A program made the translations under genes and the position numbers. Shown here piece after piece: positions 56,745-64,000 of a stretch of DNA of 64,000 nucleotides (position 1 is the stretch's first letter; every line of letters starts with the position of its first letter). The DNA comes from an uncultured Pelagibacteraceae bacterium (GTDB lineage: Bacteria; Pseudomonadota; Alphaproteobacteria; Pelagibacterales; Pelagibacteraceae). The stretch is taken from NCBI GenBank assembly GCA_902611465.1, contig CACLZS010000003.1:28835-92834 (forward strand), written 5' to 3'. The notes beneath the pieces are model-generated. The model was not told the DNA's origin. It did not search any database and worked only from the letters and a program-made list of their open reading frames with translations.

Positions 56745-58169
56745 TTACTCATTTACGTAAACCGAAACTCCTCTAGAATTAATGTCTACATCAAATTTTT
56801 TATGAAGAGGGGGGAAAGCTCTTTGTGAACAATCAAGTCTATCACATGTTCTGCATGATACTCCAATAGCTAATTCTGACTTTTTGTCGCTTAGATCTAA
56901 ATTTTCAGTGTATACAAATTCTTTTGCATATTTTGCTTCACAACCAAGACCTATAGACAACATACTTTTTTTTTGTCCATATCTTCCAACACCCTTTTCT
57001 ACTGTTTTAGCTATGCAAACATATTTCTCTCCATTAGTCATTTTGCTAACTGCTGCTTGAATAACACCTGGTCTTGAAAAAGCTGAGTAGACATTCCATC
57101 TTGGACAAGCCCCCCCATATCTTGGTATCTCTATACCTGATAACGAGAATCTTTTTGAAATATTTCCAGCAACATCTACTCTTAAAAAATGAAAAGGTAT
57201 TCCAGGAAGTTTTGGATCTTGTAAACATGTTACTCTATGAGCTACTTGTTCGAAAGAAGTAGCAAATGTATTTTGTAAAAGTTCCAAATCATATTTTAAT
57301 TCTTTGCATTCTTTATGAAAAAGAGAGTAAGGCATTAATATTGCAGCACCACAATAATTCAAAAGCGCAACCCTCGTTAATTTTTTAGACTCTTCAGTTG
57401 GAAAATTAAATGTAGCAAGGTATTCATCAATTTCTTTTGAGGCGCCTTCTTGTGAAATTTGTGCTGCCGCAAAAAGTTTTTTAGTTTCAAGTGAAAGATA
57501 ATCAGATAATAATAATTCTTTATCTTTTACTTTATATATTTTTGAAAATGGTTTTCCTTCTTTAGGTATTACATCTTTTACAGTTATACCATATTCATCT
57601 TTTAAAAACTGACATAAGGCAATATATCTTGTTCTATTATTTTGTTTTACTTTATCAAATATCTGATTTGCAAATTCTTCTAATTTTGGAAAAAAATTTT
57701 TATTTTCTTGTAAAAAATCTGAAATTACTTCTCCAGGAAACGCGTTTTTTCTACCATCAATAATTTTGCCTGAAATATTTTCCAATTTGTTAAAAATTTC
57801 ATGATCTTTTTGTTTAAAGTTGTCACCTAGTTTAATTAAAGCTTTAGCAATTTTGGGATTTGTATTAACTAAATCTTTTACTTCTGGTCCAAGAATATCA
57901 AGATCCTCAAAAAGTTCATCACCCAATAATTCAGAAATATTATTCTCAAGATTTATGTCAGTTTTACTTGTAAGGTCTGAAAGCTCTATTTTTAGTTTAT
58001 CACAAACCCTTAAAAGTAAGTCTCCGTCAATTTTTCTTTTTCCACTCTCTATTAGATTTAAATAGCTGGGTGAAATAGACATTTCTTCTGCTAGTTTGTT
58101 AGCTTGAATTCCTAGTTGCCTTCTAAATGCTTTAATTTTTGGACCAATTTTTGTATCAATTTGACTCAT
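56745..58169 (-). CDS. XRE-family regulator with ImmA/IrrE-type and C-terminal Cys domain (ScfR/RamB-like)
   Basis: This is a transcription factor of about 474 aa. Residues 1-60 hold an HTH (MSQIDTKIGPKIKAFRRQLGIQANKLAEEMSISPSYLNLIESGKRKI); a middle ImmA/IrrE-like region follows; the end has a Cys cluster (GVSCRTCDRLDCSQRAFPP), the short-chain fatty acyl regulator layout seen in RamB/MccR proteins. Those control isocitrate lyase or propionate genes, and here isocitrate lyase is the divergent neighbour. The ORF track starts at 58208; I prefer the ATG at 58169 because the HTH begins there and the DNA before it is operator-like. Confidence 0.88.
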   Translation of the reverse strand: MSQIDTKIGPKIKAFRRQLGIQANKLAEEMSISPSYLNLIESGKRKIDGDLLLRVCDKLKIELSDLTSKTDINLENNISELLGDELFEDLDILGPEVKDLVNTNPKIAKALIKLGDNFKQKDHEIFNKLENISGKIIDGRKNAFPGEVISDFLQENKNFFPKLEEFANQIFDKVKQNNRTRYIALCQFLKDEYGITVKDVIPKEGKPFSKIYKVKDKELLLSDYLSLETKKLFAAAQISQEGASKEIDEYLATFNFPTEESKKLTRVALLNYCGAAILMPYSLFHKECKELKYDLELLQNTFATSFEQVAHRVTCLQDPKLPGIPFHFLRVDVAGNISKRFSLSGIEIPRYGGACPRWNVYSAFSRPGVIQAAVSKMTNGEKYVCIAKTVEKGVGRYGQKKSMLSIGLGCEAKYAKEFVYTENLDLSDKKSELAIGVSCRTCDRLDCSQRAFPPLHKKFDVDINSRGVSVYVNE

Positions 58170-58176
58170 TTTACTA

Positions 58177-58270
58177 TTTGTAAATTTTGTAAATTTAAAT
58201 TTACACAAAATTATTCGATTTTACAAGTAAAATCAATTTAATTGTAGATTTTGTAAATATTGTAAATTAT
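58177..58270. promoter_or_regulatory. Cluster of TTTGTAAA-type operator repeats between regulator and aceA
   Basis: Four related sites occur: TTTGTAAATTTTGTAAATTT (58177-58196), TTTACACAAAA (58200-58210), the palindrome GATTTTAC-AA-GTAAAATC (58217-58234, 8-bp perfect arms) and GATTTTGTAAATATTGTAAA (58247-58266). The TTTGTAAA core resembles the TTTGCAAA-type sites of RamB. They lie between the divergent starts of the regulator and the small ORF/aceA unit. Confidence 0.6.
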
Positions 58271-58279
58271 AAAGATTAT

Positions 58280-58441
58280 ATGGAAAAAAACAAAATTAAC
58301 AACATCGAAAATAACTACCAAATTACTAATAAAGAAGAGCATTCTGAGCACAAGTCAAAAGGTATTTACATTAGAGACGATCATTGCGACTGGGGATCTA
58401 GTGGAATGAACGAATTTACTGAAGAATACAGCTCAAAATAG
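58280..58441 (+). CDS. Small 53-aa ORF between operators and aceA (not in ORF track)
   Basis: An ATG at 58280 opens a 53-codon frame that ends at TAG 58441, 44 bp before aceA. The product begins MEKNKINNIENNYQITN and ends with KGIYIRDDHCDWGSSGMNEFTEEYSS. The C-terminal half (His, Cys, Asp and Trp clustered in RDDHCDWGSSGM) is less compositionally biased than the A+T-rich background would give by chance. TATAAA ends 7 bp before the ATG, so the message could be leaderless. It was likely missed because it is under 60 codons. Function is unknown. Confidence 0.5.
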   Translation: MEKNKINNIENNYQITNKEEHSEHKSKGIYIRDDHCDWGSSGMNEFTEEYSSK

Positions 58442-58463
58442 TCATTAGTCATTTCTAGTCATT
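58439..58463 (+). repeat. Three direct copies of TAGTCATT before aceA
   Basis: TAGTCATT occurs at 58439-58446, 58446-58453 and 58456-58463, the first including the small ORF stop. They lie 22-47 bp before the aceA start. They may be sites for a regulator or simply a local expansion. Confidence 0.6.
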
Positions 58464-58485
58464 TAATCAAAAGAGAGGGATTTAA

Positions 58486-59760
58486 GTGTCAGCTGAAAAT
58501 ATTTCATACGATTTACAAAGATTTGCAGGTATTAAAAGAGATTATACTCCAGAAGAAGTTGAAAGATTAAGAGGATCAATCAAAATTGAGTATTCTATGT
58601 GTAAAATGCAGTCTCAAAAGCTTTGGAAACTGCTAAATACAGAAGCTTATGTGAACACCCTTGGGTCACTTTCAGGAAATCATGCAGTACAACATGCGAA
58701 AGCTGGTTTAAAAGCAATTTATTTAAGTGGTTGGCAAGTTGCAGCTGATGCTAACAGTGCTGGAGAAATGTATCCTGATCAATCTTTATATCCATATGAT
58801 AGTGCACCAAAATTAGTTGAGACAATGAATAATTCCCTAGTTAGAGCAGATCAAATTCAACATATGGAAATGATAGATGGTGACATGGATAAAAGTAAGA
58901 GAACTGATTACATGTTGCCAATTATAGCTGATGGTGAAGCAGGATTTGGTGGACCACTAAACGTATTTGAATTAACCAAAAAATTTATTAGAGCAGGTGC
59001 TGCTGGAGTTCATTTTGAAGACCAATTAGCTAGTGAGAAAAAATGTGGTCATATGGGTGGAAAAGTTTTAGTTCCGACTGGAACAATGGTTAGAAATTTA
59101 AAGGCTGCTAGACTTGCTGCCGATATTGCAGATGTACCATTAATAATTTTAGCAAGAACAGATGCAAATGCTGCAAAATTAATCACAAATGATTTTGATG
59201 ATAATGATAAACCGTTTTTAACTGGAGAAAGATCACCCGAAGGTTTCTTTTATGTTAAAGACGGAATTGAGCAGGCAATTTCTAGAGGCCTTGCTTATGC
59301 ACCATACGCAGATTTAATTTGGTGTGAAACTGCTACTCCAAATTTAGAAGAGGCAAAGAAATTTGCTGATGCTATACATGAAAAATTTCCTGGTAAAATG
59401 TTAGCTTATAATTGTTCACCATCATTCAATTGGAAAAAACATTTATCTGATGAAGAAATTGGATCATTTCAAAGAAAGATTGGAGAAATGGGATATAAAT
59501 TTCAGTTTATAACATTAGCTGGTTTTCACACTCAAAACATTGCAATATTTGAATTGGCAGAAAAATATAAATCAGAAGGTATGACTGCTTACTCAAAAAT
59601 TCAACAGCATGAATTTGCTAGGGAAAAAGATGGATATACAAGTGTGAAACATCAAAGAGAAGTAGGCACATCTTATTTTGATGCAGTTTCAAATACAATA
59701 AGCTCAGGTAAAAGCTCAACTACAGCAATGGAAGGCTCAACTGAGTCAGAACAGTTTTAG
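58486..59760 (+). CDS. aceA: Isocitrate lyase
   Basis: AceA splits isocitrate into glyoxylate and succinate, the first step of the glyoxylate shunt. The 424-aa protein has [26 protein letters not shown], the catalytic [14 protein letters not shown] near residue 186, [15 protein letters not shown] and [41 protein letters not shown]. The start is GTG with a good ribosome site (GAGAGGGA). It is next to a RamB-like regulator and its operator-rich region. Malate synthase is not in the window. Confidence 0.97.
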   Translation: MSAENISYDLQRFAGIKRDYTPEEVERLRGSIKIEYSMCKMQSQKLWKLLNTEAYVNTLGSLSGNHAVQHAKAGLKAIYLSGWQVAADANSAGEMYPDQSLYPYDSAPKLVETMNNSLVRADQIQHMEMIDGDMDKSKRTDYMLPIIADGEAGFGGPLNVFELTKKFIRAGAAGVHFEDQLASEKKCGHMGGKVLVPTGTMVRNLKAARLAADIADVPLIILARTDANAAKLITNDFDDNDKPFLTGERSPEGFFYVKDGIEQAISRGLAYAPYADLIWCETATPNLEEAKKFADAIHEKFPGKMLAYNCSPSFNWKKHLSDEEIGSFQRKIGEMGYKFQFITLAGFHTQNIAIFELAEKYKSEGMTAYSKIQQHEFAREKDGYTSVKHQREVGTSYFDAVSNTISSGKSSTTAMEGSTESEQF

Positions 59761-59771
59761 ATGATAGATTA

Positions 59772-60062
59772 ATGTTTACTAGTGGTCTTCTTTTAATAGT
59801 AAGCTATCTTTTATTTAAATATACAGTTCAATGGATTCAATATTATAATCAAACTGATCCTAGAATGCCTGACTCAATATGGCGTTATACTTGTGATTAT
59901 AAAGTTATCGGCATAAGAGATATCTGTGACCTGGATGATAAGCCATTTGTACGACAAAGAAGGAAAAGAGACAAAATTGTTACAATAATGTATTTTATTG
60001 TAGTTCTTGCTTTTGTATTTTCTATGTATTTTATGGCGAGTTTATTAGGACTAATTCTTTAA
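59772..60062 (+). CDS. Small membrane protein of unknown function
   Basis: This 96-aa protein has an N-terminal TM (LLLIVSYLLFKYTVQWI), a charged middle (YNQTDPRMPDSIWRYTCDYKVIGIRDICDLDDKPFVRQRRKRDK) with two Cys in the loop, and a C-terminal TM (IVTIMYFIVVLAFVFSMYFMASLLGLIL). I do not recognise it. It starts 11 bp after aceA, so it may be cotranscribed with it, and its last 12 bases overlap the convergent djlA-like gene. Confidence 0.7.
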   Translation: MFTSGLLLIVSYLLFKYTVQWIQYYNQTDPRMPDSIWRYTCDYKVIGIRDICDLDDKPFVRQRRKRDKIVTIMYFIVVLAFVFSMYFMASLLGLIL

Positions 60063-60773
60063 TTTTTGTATCTGATCCCACGCTGAATTGACAGCCCTCA
60101 TTTTCGCTTTACTCTCATTTATTACTTCTTGCGGAACACCTTTACTTAATAAAAGATCAGGATGATGCTCTTTACTAAGTTTAATATAACGTTTTCTTAT
60201 TTCTTCGAGTGAGTCATCAGGCTTACTCTCCAAAACAATATAAGGATTAAGTTTGTCTGATGACTTTCTGCTTTCTTTAATTCCATTAATTTGAGTTTGA
60301 TTTAATCCAAAAATTCTTGATATATCTTCTATCATCATTAATTCATTGTCACTTATGTGTCCGTCAGCTTCAGCAATATAAAAAAGAGTATTAATTACTT
60401 CCTCTAATACATTCATATTTCCTCTATAAACTTCTGCAATTTGTTTTGCATAAGGTTCATACCCGGTACTTTCCTCTTTTGCTTTATTAAAAATTTTACC
60501 AACTTGATCTAACTCACTTTCAGGTATTTTTAATTTATCTTTAACTGCAATTAATTCTTCACGACTAACTTGTCCATCTGCTTTACTTAGCTTTGCTGAT
60601 AAAACAATCAAAGAGAGTGCAAATATCTGTTGTGGCTGTGCAAAAGATCTAAATCCACCACTTGATCTGGCTCTTGACATTTTTCCACCGATTAAGGATC
60701 CTAAAAGCATACCAAAAGGTCCACCAATTGAAAAACCTAGCATTCCACCAATTATGCTTCCCCATATTGCCAT
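60051..60773 (-). CDS. djlA: DjlA-like protein: TerB domain plus J domain
   Basis: This 240-aa protein has an N-terminal membrane-like glycine-rich segment (MAIWGSIIGGMLGFSIGGPFGMLLGSLIGG), a TerB-like domain (SLIVLSAKLSKADGQVSREELIAVKDKLKI, YIAEADGHISDNELMMIEDISRIFGL) and a C-terminal J domain (IRKRYIKLSKEHHPDLLL...RAVNSAWDQIQ) with HPD. This is the DjlA layout, a membrane-linked DnaK helper. It shares a base with the next gene. Confidence 0.92.
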   Translation of the reverse strand: MAIWGSIIGGMLGFSIGGPFGMLLGSLIGGKMSRARSSGGFRSFAQPQQIFALSLIVLSAKLSKADGQVSREELIAVKDKLKIPESELDQVGKIFNKAKEESTGYEPYAKQIAEVYRGNMNVLEEVINTLFYIAEADGHISDNELMMIEDISRIFGLNQTQINGIKESRKSSDKLNPYIVLESKPDDSLEEIRKRYIKLSKEHHPDLLLSKGVPQEVINESKAKMRAVNSAWDQIQKLKN

Positions 60774-61459
60774 TACTCAAAACTCCTTAATCTATATTCC
60801 CAATTACCCATTTTATTATAAGTTACTTTTAATATTAAATTATTTTCTGGATTATACCAAACATCAAATTCAAATTTTTTTTCATCAGAAAGACTTTCAT
60901 CATTTGATTTAATATTAAAGTGTTTAGCTAAATATTCTTTACCGTTAATATTAATGTTTTCATTTCCTATTAAACTCACAGTCTGTTTTTTTATACTTCC
61001 AGATAAAGGACTGATTTGTTTATTAGCTTTAAAAATTTTGTGGTTCCACCAATTCCCAATTATACAATCTAAACTGGCTTCACCCTTGTATGATGATCCG
61101 TCAATAACGAATTTATTTATAGATTTATCATAATTTAAATTTACATATTTCTCCTTATCATTTTGAAAAGTATTAGATTTAAAAAAAACTAATTCATCAT
61201 CTTTGTACTTTTCTATTGTCTCACTTAATATTGAAAAAACTGTTATGCCAAATAACTCTACTTTAAAATTAGTATAATTTTTTACGACAAACAAATCTTC
61301 ATCAAATTCAAAGAAGTAGTTCGTGCTACCAATAACTTCATTATTTCTTAGAACATCCATCTCAATTTTTTTAAGACCTTCATAATGACTGCTGTGTGCC
61401 ATCGCTTTAGAAGCAAACATAATAATTATTGATACGATTATAAAATGTTTCATTTTCAT
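60773..61459 (-). CDS. Secreted beta-rich protein of unknown function (DUF3108/DUF6134-like)
   Basis: This 228-aa protein has a signal peptide (MKHFIIVSIIIMFASKAMAHS) and then alternating beta-strand text with a GNWWNHKIFKANKQISPLSG centre and a closing FDVWYNPENNLILKVTYNKMGNWEYRL. Such layout matches small periplasmic domains of the DUF3108/DUF6134 kind, lacking known catalytic residues. It is one base from djlA and divergent from the YczE-like gene. Confidence 0.75.
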   Translation of the reverse strand: MKMKHFIIVSIIIMFASKAMAHSSHYEGLKKIEMDVLRNNEVIGSTNYFFEFDEDLFVVKNYTNFKVELFGITVFSILSETIEKYKDDELVFFKSNTFQNDKEKYVNLNYDKSINKFVIDGSSYKGEASLDCIIGNWWNHKIFKANKQISPLSGSIKKQTVSLIGNENININGKEYLAKHFNIKSNDESLSDEKKFEFDVWYNPENNLILKVTYNKMGNWEYRLRSFE

Positions 61460-61498
61460 AGATTTTAGTTAAAGAAAGTATAAATAATAGCGAAATAT

Positions 61499-62146
61499 AT
61501 GTTCCTTACTATCAAAAATATTCCTAAAGTCTCATGGAGCTCTCACGAGACTTTTAATTTAAAGCCAAAATTATCTACCTTATTCTTCCTTTGTTTTGGT
61601 CTAATATTATTCGGTTTTGGCGAAGCCTTAGTCGTTATTTCATTTATTGGCAATTCTCCATGGACTGTAATGGCACAAGGAATTTCAATTAATTCAGGAT
61701 TATCCATTGGAATTGTCACTTTTATAGTGAGTGTTGTCGTTTTATCTTCATGGTTTTTTTTAAAACAAAAACCTGGTCTAGGTACCATATTCAATATCGT
61801 AATCATTGCAGCAATGTTAGACATAACAATTGCATTAATACCAACCCCTGAAACTTACATTATGAAATTATTAATGGCTGCAGTAGGCGTTATGATAGTT
61901 GGAGTGGGGAGTGGTATCTATTTAATAGCTAATCTAGGTCCAGGACCTAGGGATGGTCTAATGACTGGTTTACAAAAAAAAACTAATCTACCAATTGCTG
62001 CAGTAAGAGCTTTTATAGAAATTTCTGTAGCTTCAGTTGGGTGGTACTTGGGTGGAACAATTGGTGTTGGAACTTTAATGTTTGCTTTTGGAATTGGTCC
62101 TTGTATTGCTTTTAGTTTGTACATTATTGATAGAATAATGAACTAA
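61499..62146 (+). CDS. YczE/YyaS-type integral membrane protein
   Basis: This 215-aa protein has five or six TM helices. FGLILFGFGEALVVISFIGNSPWTVMAQGIS, GLGTIFNIVIIAAMLDI and GVGSGIYLIANLGPGPRDGLMTGLQKKTNLPIAAVRAFIEISV are typical of the YczE family, whose function is unsettled. It shares 4 bases at its stop with convergent typA. Confidence 0.85.
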   Translation: MFLTIKNIPKVSWSSHETFNLKPKLSTLFFLCFGLILFGFGEALVVISFIGNSPWTVMAQGISINSGLSIGIVTFIVSVVVLSSWFFLKQKPGLGTIFNIVIIAAMLDITIALIPTPETYIMKLLMAAVGVMIVGVGSGIYLIANLGPGPRDGLMTGLQKKTNLPIAAVRAFIEISVASVGWYLGGTIGVGTLMFAFGIGPCIAFSLYIIDRIMN

Positions 62147-63969
62147 GAAGCAGTATTTTGTTTTTCACTTTTTTTTCTTTCGTTTGGGTCCAAGATCGCT
62201 TTTCTGAGTCTACAAGATTTAGGTGTAATTTCTAACGCTTCATCTGTGTTAAGCATACTTAATTGTTCTGCAATCGACATTTGTCTTACGGGTGTAAGAA
62301 CAATATTTTCATCAGTACCTTGTGTTCTCATATTCGTAAGTTTTTTTCCTTTCATAACATTAATTATCATATCGCCTGGTTTAGGAGCTAAGCCAACAAT
62401 CATTCCTGTATAAACTGGATCATTGTGTGTAACAAACATTTCTCCTCTAGCTTGCAAATTAAAAATTGAAAATGCAACAGCTTTGCCTTGGTCCATAGAG
62501 ATTAAAGCGCCATTTCTTCTTCCCTCCATGTCTCCCTCAAAATCTCCATAAGAGTGAAAAATTCTATTAATAACACCTGTTCCTTTGGTTAATGTTAAAA
62601 ATCTACTTGTGTATCCCATTAAACCTCTTGTTGGAGCTTGAAAAATAAGTCTTTTTTTATTTTTTCCTGTATCTTTTAGTTCAACTAATTTGCCCTTTCT
62701 CCTGTTCATAGAATCTATAATTCTTGATGAATATTCTTCATCTAAATCCATAGTTATTTCCTCAATTGGTTCTAACTTTTTTGAATTTTTGTCAGTTTTA
62801 AATAAAACTTTAGGAGGACTAATTGTCATTTCAAAGCCCTCTCGTCTCATTTGTGTTAATAATATTTCAAGCATCAATTCTCCTCTTCCACTTATTTCAA
62901 ATGCATCTTTATTTGCGTTTTCTGAGAAAGAAATTCCAACATTGTTTTGAGCTTCTAAAATTAGACGATCTCTAATTTGAGTACTTGTTAATTTTTTACC
63001 TTCAGTTCCAGCTAGTGGTGAGCTATTTACTGTTATTTTTATAGACATTGTTGGTGGATCGATCGGTGTTGCCTCAATAGGTTCATTTACCTCTAAATCA
63101 CAAATAGTATCTGCCACATTTGCTTTTTCTAATCCGGCTATAACTACGATATCTCCAGCTTCTCCAACCTCAATGGGCACTTTTTTTGTGCCTTCATATC
63201 TAAAGATTTTTGTAAGTCTGCCTTCATCTACTTTTTCACCTTTTAAATTGATTGCTTTAATTTGTTGATTTGCTTTTGCCGTCCCTTGTGAAATTCTTCC
63301 AACTAAACTTCTGCCCAAAAAGTTATCAGCGTAAAGTAGCGTCGATAACATTGCAAATGGTTTTGATTTATCAAATTCTGAGGGTTTTACGTGATCTAAA
63401 ACTAAATCTAATAGTGGGTTAAGATTTTCTCTTGGTCCGTCAATATCTTTAGAAGCCCAACCAGATCTTCCGCTAGCATATAATACAGGAAAATCTAATT
63501 GTTCCTCATTTGCGTCTAAACTAACAAATAAATCAAAAGTCTCATTTAAAACTTCATCTGCTCTTTGATCGCTTTTATCTAATTTGTTTATAACAACAAT
63601 TGGTCTCAATCCCTGTTTTAATGCTTTGCTTAATACAAATTTTGTTTGGGGCATGACGCCTTCCGCAGAGTCTACTAAAAGTAACGCACCATCTGCCAAA
63701 CTCAAAACTCTTTCAACCTCTGCTGCAAAATCTCTATGACCAGGGGTATCAATAATATTTATTCTAGTATCTTTCCAATTAATCGAAGTAGGCTTAGCAA
63801 GAATTGTAATTCCTCTTTCTTTTTCTAGCTCTCCAGAATCCATTAATCTTTCATCAACTACTTCGTTGTCTCTAAAAGAACCACTCTGTTTCATCAAATT
63901 ATCAATCAGTGTTGTTTTTCCATGATCAACATGAGCAATGATAGTGATGTTTCGAATATTATTATTCAT
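62143..63969 (-). CDS. typA: TypA/BipA ribosome-associated GTPase
   Basis: TypA (BipA) is an EF-G-like GTPase used in ribosome assembly and stress growth. The 608-aa protein starts with ITIIAHVDHGKTTLIDNLMKQSG, has DERLMDSGELEKERGITI, DTPGHRDFAAEVERVL and NKLDK, then translation-factor domains II, III and V (SGRGELMLEILLTQMRREGFE) and the BipA-specific C-terminal end (NVMKGKKLTNMRTQGTDENIVLTPVRQMSIAEQLSMLNTDEALEITPKSCRLRK). It is full length; the window ends 31 bp upstream. Confidence 0.98.
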   Translation of the reverse strand: MNNNIRNITIIAHVDHGKTTLIDNLMKQSGSFRDNEVVDERLMDSGELEKERGITILAKPTSINWKDTRINIIDTPGHRDFAAEVERVLSLADGALLLVDSAEGVMPQTKFVLSKALKQGLRPIVVINKLDKSDQRADEVLNETFDLFVSLDANEEQLDFPVLYASGRSGWASKDIDGPRENLNPLLDLVLDHVKPSEFDKSKPFAMLSTLLYADNFLGRSLVGRISQGTAKANQQIKAINLKGEKVDEGRLTKIFRYEGTKKVPIEVGEAGDIVVIAGLEKANVADTICDLEVNEPIEATPIDPPTMSIKITVNSSPLAGTEGKKLTSTQIRDRLILEAQNNVGISFSENANKDAFEISGRGELMLEILLTQMRREGFEMTISPPKVLFKTDKNSKKLEPIEEITMDLDEEYSSRIIDSMNRRKGKLVELKDTGKNKKRLIFQAPTRGLMGYTSRFLTLTKGTGVINRIFHSYGDFEGDMEGRRNGALISMDQGKAVAFSIFNLQARGEMFVTHNDPVYTGMIVGLAPKPGDMIINVMKGKKLTNMRTQGTDENIVLTPVRQMSIAEQLSMLNTDEALEITPKSCRLRKAILDPNERKKSEKQNTAS

Positions 63970-64000
63970 GGTTGTGGTTCTTATACATTTATAGCTTTAA

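Overview
The window is a dense stretch of bacterial chromosome that looks like SAR11 (Pelagibacterales, 'Candidatus Pelagibacter'-like). This is inferred from composition and gene content, not from a database search. By eye the DNA is very A+T rich (near 30% G+C), spacers are tiny, many neighbours share stop or start bases, and the set is alphaproteobacterial: atpD-atpC, DUF1476 (F1-ATPase zeta inhibitor), RegA/ActR, ChvI-ChvG, class I LysRS, metX-metW, AmgK-MurU. No tRNA, rRNA, IS element, prophage or CRISPR array is visible. No gap above about 280 bp lacks a gene.

Layout. 1-1.4 kb: 3' end of the ATP synthase operon. 1.4-7.9 kb (-): a nine-gene run read as rplU-rpmA-obgE-proB-proA-nadD-rsfS-ctpA-rppH behind a clear promoter. 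8-10.6 kb (-): metX-metW-gloB behind a SAM-II riboswitch; then divergent hisC-tyrA. 12.6-16.1 kb (-): TrkH, an AmpG-like permease and an NlpC/P60 peptidase. 16.2-19.7 kb (+): lysS-pyrD, rpmB and a queuosine-precursor transporter. 19.7-23.9 kb (-): a polyamine operon (PLP decarboxylase, deoxyhypusine-synthase-like protein, aguB broken by a frameshift, aguA) with an attenuator-like leader. 24-30.6 kb: regA, an orphan ABC ATPase, polA, chvI-chvG. 30.6-36.1 kb: ahcY-tsaE-amgK-murU, gpmA, the zeta inhibitor, a nuclease and a lytic-transglycosylase-like lipoprotein. 36.1-41.4 kb (-): msrA-sulfurtransferase-RND adaptor-RND pump. 41.5-48.9 kb: DMT transporter, AlkA-like glycosylase, two DUF1330 paralogues, a phosphoribosyltransferase and a BMP-type nucleoside ABC importer. 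49-56.7 kb: small lipoprotein, Hsp20 with an RpoH-type promoter, oligopeptidase B, J-domain protein, glycosyltransferase 9, DapA-like protein, Cfa and a lysine-rich coiled-coil protein. 56.7-64 kb: an ScfR/RamB-like regulator divergent from a 53-aa small ORF and isocitrate lyase, then DjlA-like, YczE-like and TypA/BipA genes.

Themes. Methionine/SAM metabolism (metX, metW, ahcY), peptidoglycan turnover (AmpG-like, NlpC/P60, AmgK, MurU, SLT), polyamines, purine uptake and salvage, and the glyoxylate shunt with a linked regulator are each partly represented. The leads most worth checking are the ODC leader, the aceA/regulator intergenic region with its operator array and unannotated small ORF, the one-base frameshift in aguB, and a recurring arrangement of -10-like boxes about 7 nt before start codons that suggests leaderless transcripts. 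I saw no wholly new multi-gene system.
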